Source of the DNA: Actinomycetes bacterium | Lineage (GTDB): Bacteria; Actinomycetota; Acidimicrobiia; Acidimicrobiales; UBA8190 | DNA: 63,457 nucleotides | NCBI GenBank assembly: GCA_021803325.1 | Contig: JAJZLP010000122.1 | Coordinates: 1 to 63,457 of the forward strand | Direction: 5' to 3' | In this document: positions 34,010-43,080 of the stretch, piece after piece | Layout of the letters: each line of letters opens with the position of its first letter | How positions within the stretch are numbered: the stretch's first letter is position 1 | The notes under the pieces: model-generated | What the model was told of the DNA's origin: nothing | Seen by the model: the letters and a program-made list of their open reading frames with translations, nothing else | The model's database searches: none | Made by a program: the position numbers and the translations under genes

Positions 34010-35292
34010 GGCAGGCCCCCCGATCCACTCGGCTCGGCGAGTGGTCCAAAGAGCGCCGACAGCGCACCAGCTCCAGACAGCGGACCAGCAGCCGAAGTGG
34101 CGCCCCCACCGGGACCGCCGGCACCTGCGGTTCCCAACGTACCGGAGCCTCCGCCGATCGGAGCCGGCGGGTTGGGAAGCCCGGGGACCGGCGGTCCCCC
34201 GAAGAGCCCAGACCCTGCCGGCGGGCTGGTGGGGTCGTCATAGGTGCAGGTCGTTTGGCTGGCCAGGCACGTGTAGACGCTCTTCACCTGGAACCACTGG
34301 CCGTAGTTCGTGACCTCCGTGTAGGGCGCCAGCCCCGCGCCCAGACCCGACAAGCCGTTCGCCAGTGCGGTGTCGTGCTGCTGGACCATCCCGGAGACCG
34401 ACTGCAGGTTGTCGATGGCCGTCGTCAGCGTCCCGTGCGTGCTGCTGACGAGTGTCGCCACCTCGGCTGCCACCGTTCCGAGGTTGGCGACGGTCCGGTC
34501 CAGCGTCGAGTTGTTGGCGGCAAGCGACTGGCTGACTGTCTGCAGGTTGTCGATCAGGGCCCCGATGTCGGCACTGCGCCGGGCGAGGGCGCCGAACACC
34601 TGGTCGAGGTTGGTGATGACCTGACCGACCTGGGTGCCGACCGACCCGACGGTGTGCGAGACCGAGGCGGCCGAGTCGATCAGGTTGCTGATCTGTGCCT
34701 GGTTCCCGTCGAGCGCGCCGGCCAGCGCCTCGACGACAGCGTTTGCCTGCTGCGGATGGATGGCACCGAGGAGCGGCCCGAGCGACGACAGCAGCGCACC
34801 GATGCTCGCGCTCGAGACGTCGGACGCCAGGCCGATCGTCGCCCCGGGACGCAGGTTCGAGGCGGCATGTCCAGGGTACAGGTAGAGGTATTGGTTGCCG
34901 ATGACGTTCTGCCACTGCAACCCCACCCGGGTGTCGGTGGGCAAGTGCACCGATTGGTTGACGGAGAAGGTCACCACCGCGTGGGCGCGGTCGACGTGCA
35001 CACCGTCGACGACGCCAACGGTGACCCCGGCGATCTTGACGTCGGCTGCCGGCTGCAGGCCGAGCGCGTTCGCCAGGTCCGCTTGGTACTGCACGCGGTG
35101 GGAGAAGAAGCTCAAGTTCCCGATCTTCGCCGCCAGGACCGCGAGCACCACCAGGCACACCACCGCGAACGTCAGCACCTTCAACGTGGTCGCCTCGAGC
35201 ACGCCACTGCGCCGGACCCGCATGCGCAGCCGCGACAGCGTGCGCCGAGCGAATCCGTGCTCCCTCCCCGGGCCCAGCAGCGCCATGCTCAC
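34006..35292 (-). CDS. mceB: MCE-family protein (MceB-like)
   Basis: 428 residues from the GTG at 35292, which overlaps the upstream stop; the ATG two codons in is also possible. A basic N-terminus (ARRTLSRLRMRVRRSG) precedes the membrane helix (about 35-58). MCE domain: LQPAADVKIAGVTVGVVDGV, then LPTDTRVGLQWQNVIGNQYL. The helical region 140-320 is rich in Asn/Gln/Thr. Two cysteines (YTCLASQTTCTYDD) lie before the Pro/Gly-rich tail. Confidence 0.9.
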   Translation of the reverse strand: MSMALLGPGREHGFARRTLSRLRMRVRRSGVLEATTLKVLTFAVVCLVVLAVLAAKIGNLSFFSHRVQYQADLANALGLQPAADVKIAGVTVGVVDGVHVDRAHAVVTFSVNQSVHLPTDTRVGLQWQNVIGNQYLYLYPGHAASNLRPGATIGLASDVSSASIGALLSSLGPLLGAIHPQQANAVVEALAGALDGNQAQISNLIDSAASVSHTVGSVGTQVGQVITNLDQVFGALARRSADIGALIDNLQTVSQSLAANNSTLDRTVANLGTVAAEVATLVSSTHGTLTTAIDNLQSVSGMVQQHDTALANGLSGLGAGLAPYTEVTNYGQWFQVKSVYTCLASQTTCTYDDPTSPPAGSGLFGGPPVPGLPNPPAPIGGGSGTLGTAGAGGPGGGATSAAGPLSGAGALSALFGPLAEPSGSGGLP

Positions 35293-36665
35293 AGCAGCCC
35301 CCCGAGGAGGGTGCGCAACACGTTGGTCGGACCCGAGCTTCCCGGCACGGCACCCGACGAACCTGAACCGGCACCGCCGGTCGAGGTCCCGGCGGCGCCG
35401 GTGCCCGACGAGGCACCGGTGCTCGGACTGGCTGGGGCACCCAACCCCGCCGATCCGGTTCCCCTGGGCGACGGCGCGCCCCACTGCCCGTACAGGCTGG
35501 TCGACAGCTTGCGCGCTGCCTGGGACACCGGCAGCGAGGCGCCAGGGGTGGTCCCGGAGCCTCCCGACGGCGCGGTGGCTGCTGATGGGCTGCCGCAACG
35601 GAAGGGGGTGCCGGCGCCGGTGAGCGCCTGTTGCAGGGGCGCCAGGAACGCCGAGCCGGGCAGCTGCGGGTCGAGCAGGCTGCACACCAACTGGTCGAGG
35701 TTGCCCAGCGACACGAACGTGTCGAAGTAGACGAAGCCGCTGCCGTTCGGGAGCGTCTCCGCAGGGTCCACCGCGCTCCCAATCTTCGTCTCGTACATCG
35801 CCAAGCCGGAGATGAGCGTGCCGATGTCCTGCTGCCGAGCGAGCACCAGGCGGGCGATGTCGTCGCCGTTCGCCAGAAGTGCCTGGATGTCGGGGTGGTA
35901 GGCGGACAGGAACTGGGCCAGGTTGTCGGCGAAAGGAGTGAGGTCGGCCAGGAGCGCTCGGTAGGCGGCCGCGTTGGCATCGAACGTCGGCAGCAGCTGG
36001 TTCGCCGAAGCGCTGATGGCGTCGATGGACCCGGCGGTAGGCCCGATGGCTCCGGCGAACCCGTTGAGGGAGTCGAGTGCGGCGATCTGGGCGGGCAGGG
36101 TCTGGTCGAGGAAGGCCGCAAGTTTGGCCCCTTCGTCGATGCTGGCCCGGATGGTCGGGCCTTCCCCCGCCGATGCCTGGGCCAGGTTGGCGACGACGGT
36201 GGAGAGGTCCGTGGTGTCGACGTGGCGCAGCAGCGGGGCCGCCGCCGCGAACAGGCTGCCGAGCCCGGGTGCCAGCGCCGTGTGGACGATGGTGCCACCC
36301 GCTCCCAACGCGGAACCGCCCGTGGGAACGGGGAAGGAGAGCGACACCTCGTCGGCCCCGAACACGTTGATCGGCTCGATGGTGGCCACCGCGTCCGCCG
36401 GGACCCGGAACGACGGATTGATGGCCATGGTCACCGCAGCCCGACCCCGGTGCAGGACGATGGTGGTCACCCGCCCGACCTGTACGCCGCGGTACGCGAC
36501 CTCGGAGCCGGCCTGCAGTCCGTGACCGGCCTGGGCGAACGAGCCAGTCAGCTCGTAGGACCCTCCGAACGCGCCGTCGGAGGACCGCACCACCACCACG
36601 ACGACACTGACGCCCACGGCGACCGCCAGGACAGTCACCAGCAGCTGCCGCAGCCACCGTCTCAT
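35289..36665 (-). CDS. mceA: MCE-family protein (MceA-like)
   Basis: 458 residues, first MCE protein of the operon. N-terminal membrane helix (6-28, LLVTVLAVAVGVSVVVVVV). MCE domain with LQAGSEVAYRGVQVGRVTTI and VPADAVATIEPINVFGADEV. A helical tunnel region follows (150-340), then two cysteines (LVCSLLDPQ and FRCGSPS) and a Gly/Ser/Thr tail ending NVLRTLLGGLL. The ATG overlaps yrbEB as ATGA. MCE subunits A-F form a hexamer that carries lipids across the periplasm. Confidence 0.9.
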   Translation of the reverse strand: MRRWLRQLLVTVLAVAVGVSVVVVVVRSSDGAFGGSYELTGSFAQAGHGLQAGSEVAYRGVQVGRVTTIVLHRGRAAVTMAINPSFRVPADAVATIEPINVFGADEVSLSFPVPTGGSALGAGGTIVHTALAPGLGSLFAAAAPLLRHVDTTDLSTVVANLAQASAGEGPTIRASIDEGAKLAAFLDQTLPAQIAALDSLNGFAGAIGPTAGSIDAISASANQLLPTFDANAAAYRALLADLTPFADNLAQFLSAYHPDIQALLANGDDIARLVLARQQDIGTLISGLAMYETKIGSAVDPAETLPNGSGFVYFDTFVSLGNLDQLVCSLLDPQLPGSAFLAPLQQALTGAGTPFRCGSPSAATAPSGGSGTTPGASLPVSQAARKLSTSLYGQWGAPSPRGTGSAGLGAPASPSTGASSGTGAAGTSTGGAGSGSSGAVPGSSGPTNVLRTLLGGLL

Positions 36666-37624
36666 CCGACCAGCCTGGCCGTGGCATTCACCCCGCCGAA
36701 CAGCAGCGTGGACAGCAGCAGGTTCAGGAGCACCACCGTGATGATCGAGGCGCGGATCGCCCGACCGGCAGCCACGCCGACACCAGCCGGTCCGCCGGTG
36801 GCCCGGTAGCCGTAGTAGCAGTGGATCATGGTGACGGCCACCGTGAAGACCAGCGCCTTCACAAACGAATAGGCGATGTCGATCGGTGGCAGGAACAGGT
36901 GGAAGTAGTGGAGGTAGACCCCGAGCGACAGGCCGAAGAACCAGGTGACGACGATCTGGGTGGCAATGAAGCTGGCGAACAGGGCGGCCAGGTACAGCGG
37001 GATCATGCAGACCAGCGCCGCCCATACCCGGGTCGTGACCAGGTAGGTGAAGCTGTCGACGCTCATCACGTCGAGGGCGTCGATCTCCTCGGAGATCCGC
37101 ATGGCGCCCAGCTGCGAGGTGAAGCCGGCGCCGACCTGCGCGGCCAGGGCCACGCCGGCGACAAGCGGGGTGATCTCCCGGGTGTTCGCCAGCGACGAGA
37201 TGACCCCGGTGAACGCCTGAGCTCCGATCTGCTGCAAGCCGGCAAAACCCTCGAGCCCGACTTCGGTGCCGGTGAAGAACGAGATGCTCATCACCACGAA
37301 GAACATCCCGCCGCCGATCACCAGCGCACCGGGCCCGATGGCGATCTCGGTGATGAGAGCGGTGATCTCCTTGCGGTGCCGGAGTCCCCGGGGCAGTGAC
37401 CACAGGATCCTGAGGTAGAAGGTCACCTGGTCCGCCACCAGCGCTACCAGGTCGGCGACGGCGGTGGTGCCATTGCTGACCCGCCGACGGACCCGCTCTC
37501 GCGACCCTGGTCGCACCCTGCCCACAAGCACCGCTTGCGTGGGATCGGCCACGGTCGACGCCTGCCGAACCGCTGTCGGCGGGGCAGCAGGCGGCGGGGC
37601 AGCAGGCGGCGGGGCAGCAGCCAT
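36662..37624 (-). CDS. yrbEB: YrbE/MlaE-type permease B
   Basis: 320 residues. A Pro/Ala-rich N-terminus with PPPAA repeats, then about six membrane segments. The MlaE hallmark LVAGVALAAQVGAGFTSQLG and the coupling region MRISEEIDALDVMSVD are present. It pairs with YrbEA in the inner membrane and with the ATPase encoded at 44813. The ATG overlaps the yrbEA stop (TGATG). Confidence 0.93.
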   Translation of the reverse strand: MAAAPPPAAPPPAAPPTAVRQASTVADPTQAVLVGRVRPGSRERVRRRVSNGTTAVADLVALVADQVTFYLRILWSLPRGLRHRKEITALITEIAIGPGALVIGGGMFFVVMSISFFTGTEVGLEGFAGLQQIGAQAFTGVISSLANTREITPLVAGVALAAQVGAGFTSQLGAMRISEEIDALDVMSVDSFTYLVTTRVWAALVCMIPLYLAALFASFIATQIVVTWFFGLSLGVYLHYFHLFLPPIDIAYSFVKALVFTVAVTMIHCYYGYRATGGPAGVGVAAGRAIRASIITVVLLNLLLSTLLFGGVNATARLVG

Positions 37625-38427
37625 CAGATCGCCTTCTGCGGGATGAAGTTGAAGTATGCGACGGTGACGACGAAGTTCACGACGAACGACAAGATGAAGG
37701 TGATAACGACTGCCTGGTTGACCGCGTCACCCACGCCCTTGGCACCGCCCTTCGCGTACAGACCCTTGTAACAGGCGACCATCGCCGCCAGGAGACCGAA
37801 GACGGCTGCCTTCGCCAGGGCGACCCACAGGTCGGCGAGCTGGCTGAGCTCCGAAAAGGTGGAGAAGAAGCTGGCCTCGGTGATGTGGATGGAGTGGACC
37901 CCGTAGTACAGGCCGCCGAGGATCCCGGCCGCGCTCACGACCGCGTCGAGCAGGACGGCGATGACCATGGCAGCCAGCAGGCGGGGCAGCACCAGCCGAT
38001 GGATGGGATCGACGGCCATCACCTGCATGGCGTCGAGCTCGTCACGGATCCGTCGCGATCCCAGGTCCGCGCACATGGCGGAGCCACCGGCCCCGGCGAT
38101 GAGCAGCGCGGTGGCGACGGGTGCCTGCTCGCGGACCACGGCCAGTACCATGGCCGCCCCAAGCTGGGACTGGGCACCGATCTGCTGGAGCAGGCCGCCG
38201 ACCTCGAGGGCGATGACCGCGCCGAAGGGGATCGACACCAGGATGAGGGGCAGCGTCGTCACTCTGGCAAGGAACCAGCATTGGTCGACGAATTCTCGGA
38301 ACGGCAGGCCACGGCGGAACAGCAGGCGCAGCGCTTCCAAGGCCACAGCGAACATCGCGCCGACCTCACGAAGCCCACCGTCGACCTTGCCCCGTAGCAC
38401 CCCGGCCGGCGTCGTCACAGCAGCCAC
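37624..38427 (-). CDS. yrbEA: YrbE/MlaE-type permease A
   Basis: 267 residues. Membrane helices with the conserved coupling part GSRRIRDELDAMQVMAVDP and VREQAPVATALLIAGAGGSA. It heads the mce operon. The GTG at 38427 follows GGGGGAGGGGGG about 7 nt upstream, a purine-rich ribosome site, so this operon has a normal leader. Confidence 0.93.
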   Translation of the reverse strand: MAAVTTPAGVLRGKVDGGLREVGAMFAVALEALRLLFRRGLPFREFVDQCWFLARVTTLPLILVSIPFGAVIALEVGGLLQQIGAQSQLGAAMVLAVVREQAPVATALLIAGAGGSAMCADLGSRRIRDELDAMQVMAVDPIHRLVLPRLLAAMVIAVLLDAVVSAAGILGGLYYGVHSIHITEASFFSTFSELSQLADLWVALAKAAVFGLLAAMVACYKGLYAKGGAKGVGDAVNQAVVITFILSFVVNFVVTVAYFNFIPQKAI

Positions 38428-38978
38428 CTGGAACCCCCCTCCCCCATCCGACCGGCGTCTTCCCGGCGCACCGAGCCGCTCGCCGACTTCGGAGCACTGC
38501 GGACGCCCGGACCTCCTCCTCGTGTGGACCTTCTCTGGGGCAGAACGTCAGGCAGACCGTCGCCTTGCGGTCAAAGATCCGAGCGTGTCGCCTGTCCCAT
38601 CGGGCCATCGAAGAGGACCGCTGTCGCCGCCGGCCTCGCACCTGACCGAACACAGCGCCCGCACCCACGCACACCAGCAGCCGCCCACAAGATCCACGTC
38701 GTTTGCTGCTGCCGTCCGGGCATGCTCGTCGTGCGTGGCCATGCCCTGAACCTGCCGTCTGACGGTCACACCGGCTCCGGTGGCAGCCCGACGGGCACGA
38801 CACCCCCACCAGCGCTGGCCACACCGCCGGCACGACACACCGGCACGACACCCCCACCGGCGCTGGCCACACCGCCGGCACGACACACCGGCACGACACC
38901 CCCACCGGCGCTGGCCACATCGCCGACACGACACACCGTCGGCACGACACACCGGCACGACACCCGCTCCGGTAAGGG
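38428..38978. other. 551-bp gap between surface operon and mce operon
   Basis: Contains the yrbEA ribosome site, presumably the mce promoter (not identified), and a 48-bp tandem repeat at 38796-38950. No gene is supported. Confidence 0.6.
38796..38950. repeat. 48-bp tandem repeat, three copies
   Basis: CACGACACCCCCACCRGCGC begins at 38796, 38844 and 38892. Internal CACGACACACCGG sub-units recur and spill past the third copy. Confidence 0.9.
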
Positions 38979-39845
38979 TCAGAATCCCCCGAGCAGCGTT
39001 CCAGCGCCCGAAACGGCGCTCGATATGACACCGCCCACGGCAGGAACGGTGCCAGCCGTCTGCTGGGGCGCTCGAGCCACTTGAGCGAGGCCGCCGCCGG
39101 CCGTCCCAGCGGAACCGGACACGCCTGCGAGGCTGCTCGAGCCCGGGAGGCCGGCGCCGTTGGAGACGAGGCCCTGCGTGGCGGTGCCGAGCGTGCCCGT
39201 GCCCGTGCCCACCGTGCCGACGACGCCTGACAGGATCCCGCCGACCACCGGGATGGTCGAGACAGCCTGCAGCAGTGTGCTCGTCACGGGAGCTGCCGCC
39301 TGGCACGGGGAGCACGCCGACGCCGAACCCGCCGTGGTGCTCCGAGCCGGGGACGACGTGGCGCCCGTGCCCAACCCTGGAACCGGAAGCGCTGGTTCGG
39401 AGAGCACCGAGCCCCCGCCCGACCCATTCGGCACCGAGCTGACAACCGGTGGCGTCCCGACCCCGTCCGCCGCGCCGCCGGTGGCGGGCGAGGGCGACGC
39501 CGAGGTGGCGCTGCGCGTCACCGGTGCCGGCGTGGTGACGTGCGGGTGCGCCGCAGCCGGCACCGCCAGCGCCCTCGCCGCTGTGTCCGCCACCGACCCG
39601 AGAGCATGGCGGTGCAGGGGCGATATCGATCCGGCCCCCGCCGCGGTGGCCGGCGGCTGCAGGACCACCGGGATGCCTTCGAGGACGCCACCGAGGATGG
39701 CGCCCACCGCCAGGCTGGCCACGCCACCTACCACCATGCTGCTGCGCCCCAGCCAACGCCGGTGTACGGCGGCGGCGTCGGCGGGAACGGCCACCGAGCC
39801 GCCCAGAACCTCCTGCAAGGTGAGACCAAGGATGCCGTCAGTCAT
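38979..39845 (-). CDS. Single-pass membrane protein with Ser/Gly/Thr-rich exported tail
   Basis: 288 residues. A short cytoplasmic N-terminus (MTDGILGLTLQEVLGGSVAV onward, 45 residues) precedes one membrane helix (about 46-68, VVGGVASLAVGAILGGVLEG). The exported part is low-complexity Ala/Pro/Thr/Ser with a CSPCQ pair, then a Val/Gly/Thr-rich end (GILSGVVGTVGTGTGTLGTA). That end is compositionally like the tail of the sigma factor encoded divergently at 43081. The ATG overlaps the end of the sortase gene by 8 bp, so it belongs to that operon. Role unknown. Confidence 0.75.
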   Translation of the reverse strand: MTDGILGLTLQEVLGGSVAVPADAAAVHRRWLGRSSMVVGGVASLAVGAILGGVLEGIPVVLQPPATAAGAGSISPLHRHALGSVADTAARALAVPAAAHPHVTTPAPVTRSATSASPSPATGGAADGVGTPPVVSSVPNGSGGGSVLSEPALPVPGLGTGATSSPARSTTAGSASACSPCQAAAPVTSTLLQAVSTIPVVGGILSGVVGTVGTGTGTLGTATQGLVSNGAGLPGSSSLAGVSGSAGTAGGGLAQVARAPQQTAGTVPAVGGVISSAVSGAGTLLGGF

Positions 39846-40908
39846 GGCTGACCTCCCAACTCGCGATGACCACGGTCGTGCCATGCACGGCCTCGGTCAC
39901 GGTCATTCGATACGTGCCTGGTGCGCTGCCGCCTGACAGGGGCAGCACCGTGTTCAAGGTGATCCCAGTAGCCCGGTCGCCGACGGCATCAATGGTGATG
40001 TCGAGGGGTGAGGCCCGTGACAGCACCGGCGTGGCACCGATCAGAGCGACCGGCGTCGGCACACCGGGTGCCACCGCCGACCACCACGACCCGTTGTCCC
40101 GGGTGGCAGCGTGGTACGCGCCGAAGTAGGCGGCCAGGGCAGCCGACTCGAGCGCCAGCGGAGCCGGCGACTGGGACCAGCGGGCCGAAGGTGTACCGCC
40201 GATCGCCATCGTCCCCATGGGTTCCTCGTTGTCCACCAGGCTCAGCCCCGTGGCCTGCAAACCGGCTGGCGCCGGTGTGGTGAAGCCGGTGGGAAGCGAC
40301 GTCATCGGCGTCGACGGCATCCCCGGCGAACCGACGTCGATGCCCGACTCGACCGCCTCGACCACATACCGGTCCGGCGTGTACCACAGGGCGTCGGTGG
40401 GCCAGCAGGTGTCGAGGACCATCGCCGTTCCCGCCACGGGCGGCAGCGGTGCTCCGTCTCGGACGATCTGGTGGCCCACCACCGTAAAGGTTTCCGACAC
40501 GCACCCTGACTGGTAGCGGATACGGTCACCGGGCCTCAGTTGGTCGATCCGGGCGAAGTAGCTGACGTCATGGGCCAGCATGGCCGCAGTCCCGGGAGAT
40601 CCCGGCCACGGCGTGCCGTCGAAGTGGCCTACCGCCACGTTGAGCACGGTGTCGGTCGTCCCGCTCTCCACCGGCGCCGTGACACCGAGGCTCGGGATCG
40701 ACAGCACGCCGGCGAGGACACCGTCCGTGGAAGGCGTGATCGGGGTGCCACTGCACTGGGCCGCTTCGTGCACCACCGTCCGAGCCGAGCCGAGCAGCGT
40801 GCTCTGGCCTCGCTTGGCGTGGATCTCCCACCCCAAGCGGTAGCCGAGCGCACCGAGAGCCCCCCAGACGAGCGCCAGGCCGACGAGGACCCGCGCCCAA
40901 CGGCTCAT
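39838..40908 (-). CDS. Class D/E-like sortase with an extra C-terminal domain
   Basis: 356 residues. One N-terminal membrane helix (5-25). The sortase domain (about 65-215) shows all three catalytic elements: histidine in MLAHDVSYFARIDQL, cysteine in MVLDTCWPTDALW and arginine in YTPDRYVVEA. The histidine is preceded by Ala instead of the usual Gly. About 130 residues follow the catalytic arginine, ending in a small beta-rich region (SPLDITIDAVGD, GTYRMTVTEAVHG, VVIASWEV); most sortases of this group stop soon after that arginine. It overlaps both neighbours and follows a likely substrate gene. Confidence 0.85.
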   Translation of the reverse strand: MSRWARVLVGLALVWGALGALGYRLGWEIHAKRGQSTLLGSARTVVHEAAQCSGTPITPSTDGVLAGVLSIPSLGVTAPVESGTTDTVLNVAVGHFDGTPWPGSPGTAAMLAHDVSYFARIDQLRPGDRIRYQSGCVSETFTVVGHQIVRDGAPLPPVAGTAMVLDTCWPTDALWYTPDRYVVEAVESGIDVGSPGMPSTPMTSLPTGFTTPAPAGLQATGLSLVDNEEPMGTMAIGGTPSARWSQSPAPLALESAALAAYFGAYHAATRDNGSWWSAVAPGVPTPVALIGATPVLSRASPLDITIDAVGDRATGITLNTVLPLSGGSAPGTYRMTVTEAVHGTTVVIASWEVSHD

Positions 40909-42608
40909 CGGCGTGCCCGTGCCAGGAGCCGAGCGATCGCCGAGATGCGGCGCAGCCGGGGCCAGCCGATGAGGCCACCGCCAAGGGCGGCCAGCCCGGC
41001 CAGGATCGGGAGGGATCCCGACCACCACTCGCCGGTGTGCACCGCCGTGGGCGACGAGGCCAGGGCCTGTACCTGGGGGCTGCCCGGCGAGGTCTGGGCG
41101 CAGGTGTTGGTGGTGGCGCAACCACCGGCGAGCGTGGCCGGCGGCACCGAGCCGGTCGCAGCCGTCGTGGTCGCCTGGCCAAGGTTGAGCAGGATCCCGC
41201 CGCTCACCCCCTTGAGGAGGTCGACGGTGGCACCGTTGGCCGAGCCGACGGTGCCGCTGGTCGAGGCGGAGCCCAGGTCGATGACGGTCTCCAGCGGGGT
41301 GCCGGCCAGGAGGTCCTGCGACTGGCCGGCGGCCAGTGAGATCGACTGTGCGAAGCCGGGGATGTTCAGGTCGATGGTGGCCAGTGACCCGGTGCTCGTC
41401 GGCGTCCACGACGTCCCGTCGAACGTGTCGACGGACTTGGCCGGGGCCACCTGGATCTCGATGAGCGGGGCGGCGTAGGCGCTCGGGTCGGCTATGCAGG
41501 CCGCCAGGCTCGAGGCGGTGCAGCCCACGCCTGGCAGCACCTGGATGTCGGCCGTGGAGCCGCTGGCGGTGGCCGTCGCCGCGTTCGGGTCCGTCCCGGT
41601 GATCGAGGCAGCGGCAGGACCGAGCTTCACCACCAGGGTCTGGGGTGCCTGGGCCTGCTTCACCACGTTCTGGACGTTGGTGAGCGTCTGGCACAAACCT
41701 TCGAGCAGGTTGCCAAGCGCCCCTGCTGCCGGCGCCGACCCACCAGATCCTCCGGTCAGGCCTGACAGCGGGTTGCCCGATGTCGCCGACCCGAGACCGA
41801 GCGAACCGAGCAGGGTGGAGAGCGGGCTCCCGGAGGTGCCGAGTGTCCCGAGGAGCGTGCTGAGCGGGCTTCCCGCTCCGCTGCCGGACAGGCCGGACAA
41901 GGGGTTCGACGACACGCTCGAGCTTCCCGAGCCGCCCGAAGCGCTCGGGCACGCGGTGGTGCCGCTCCCGAGCGGCGTGCCGTTCAGCTGGCCCAAGACC
42001 TGTTGCAGGGCGGCGAACAGCTGGTTCCCGCCACTCTGGATGATCTGCTCGAGCAATCCGGCGACGCTCACATCGAGCCCGGCCAGGCCGCCCGAAGCGG
42101 AGCCCGACGGAAGGTTCGAAGCGGACAGGTTGGCCGACGCCGAGGCGCACGCAAGCCCGAGGCTCAGATCGACCGGCATGCCACCAGGCAGCGCGCCACC
42201 CTGCGAACAGGACTTCGGCTCCACCTGGGAGCTGCCATCGGTGGTGACCGTGGCGGTCCGGCTCTCGACGAGCGCCGGCGTCAGGGACCCCGAACCCTGT
42301 GCGGTGACCGACGGGGAGGAGGTGTCGACAACGACGGTGGCCGATCCTCCGGTCACCTGCGTGCCGAACAGGTCGATCTCCGCTCCGGCGGACGTCGCCT
42401 TGGCGGTGTACGTGGGTGACGATGCGCCGGCTACCCCGCCGGTGGCCACCACGAGCATCGTGGTGACCACCGCGCCGATGGCGCCCAACCGGGCCCACCG
42501 TCGGCTCCGACCTCGGTCTCGGTCGCCATGCCGGTCCCGGTTGCAGCCTTGGCATTGCTGCCCGCCCCTCGCCAGCACCGTCGCTTCGTGGTTTCGCGCC
42601 ATCGTCAT
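40905..42608 (-). CDS. Secreted surface protein, probable sortase substrate
   Basis: 567 residues. A basic N-terminus is followed by a signal-type hydrophobic segment (about 42-62, LGAIGAVVTTMLVVATGGVAG) and ASSPTY as a likely cut site. The body is Ser/Gly/Leu-rich, with blocks such as SPLSTLLGTLG and SNPLSGLSGSG and five or more scattered cysteines. The C-terminus has AVHTGEWW, then a hydrophobic helix and a basic tail (RISAIARLLARARR). That order is the layout of a cell-wall sorting signal, with AVHTG in place of LAxTG. ATG 42608 has AAGGA 5 nt upstream. It is first in the sortase operon. Confidence 0.75.
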   Translation of the reverse strand: MTMARNHEATVLARGGQQCQGCNRDRHGDRDRGRSRRWARLGAIGAVVTTMLVVATGGVAGASSPTYTAKATSAGAEIDLFGTQVTGGSATVVVDTSSPSVTAQGSGSLTPALVESRTATVTTDGSSQVEPKSCSQGGALPGGMPVDLSLGLACASASANLSASNLPSGSASGGLAGLDVSVAGLLEQIIQSGGNQLFAALQQVLGQLNGTPLGSGTTACPSASGGSGSSSVSSNPLSGLSGSGAGSPLSTLLGTLGTSGSPLSTLLGSLGLGSATSGNPLSGLTGGSGGSAPAAGALGNLLEGLCQTLTNVQNVVKQAQAPQTLVVKLGPAAASITGTDPNAATATASGSTADIQVLPGVGCTASSLAACIADPSAYAAPLIEIQVAPAKSVDTFDGTSWTPTSTGSLATIDLNIPGFAQSISLAAGQSQDLLAGTPLETVIDLGSASTSGTVGSANGATVDLLKGVSGGILLNLGQATTTAATGSVPPATLAGGCATTNTCAQTSPGSPQVQALASSPTAVHTGEWWSGSLPILAGLAALGGGLIGWPRLRRISAIARLLARARR

Positions 42609-43080
42609 CCGGTCCTTTGCTCGCTCATGATCCCGCCACCGCGCTGCGGACCGACCCCCCGAGATTGGCGTCGGCCGACGCTTCGTCAGTTCGGTAACCG
42701 CGCAACGCGCGCAGCCTTGCGGACCTCGTCACGAATTTGCCGGACAACGCTCCGTAAACTCCTGTTCATGTGCCCAGGTTTGGAACGCATCGTCGTGACT
42801 GCACAGGCAATCAGATGCGCTCCCCCAACAACGTTTCACGCCTACGGTGAGCCTTCACCATCACGTAGCGTGCATATGTGGATGACCGACAGATCGATGG
42901 ACATCGGCTGCTGAATGTGTACTCTTAGTGGTGAAGCAGCCGAATGGGGAGACAACGCACCCAGCGCGATCACGGGGGGCGCTCCACACTCCTCGTGCTC
43001 GTGTGACGACCGCTCGACGGCGCCACGAGGCCACAGCGATCCAGAGGACAGGACAGGGGGTTCGGGGGGTGACAACACTG
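42609..43080. promoter_or_regulatory. 472-bp divergent control region, surface operon / sigma factor
   Basis: Lies between the starts of the surface-protein gene and the sigma gene. It is clearly AT-richer than its neighbours around 42690-42930. It holds one long inverted repeat at 42904-42943. On the minus strand a 27-codon frame (MNRSLRSVVRQIRDEVRK) occurs near 42690-42770 but lacks support. I did not find a clear ECF-type promoter motif. Confidence 0.5.
42904..42943. promoter_or_regulatory. 9-bp inverted repeat with 22-nt loop upstream of sigma gene
   Basis: TCGGCTGCT (42904-42912) and AGCAGCCGA (42935-42943) are exact complements. It could be an operator or an RNA hairpin in the leader of the sigma message. 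Confidence 0.5.

Noticed and set aside
42690-42775. 27-residue minus-strand peptide upstream of the surface operon
   Set aside because: It has an ATG and basic helix-like sequence but no ribosome site or known homolog; it is too short to support.
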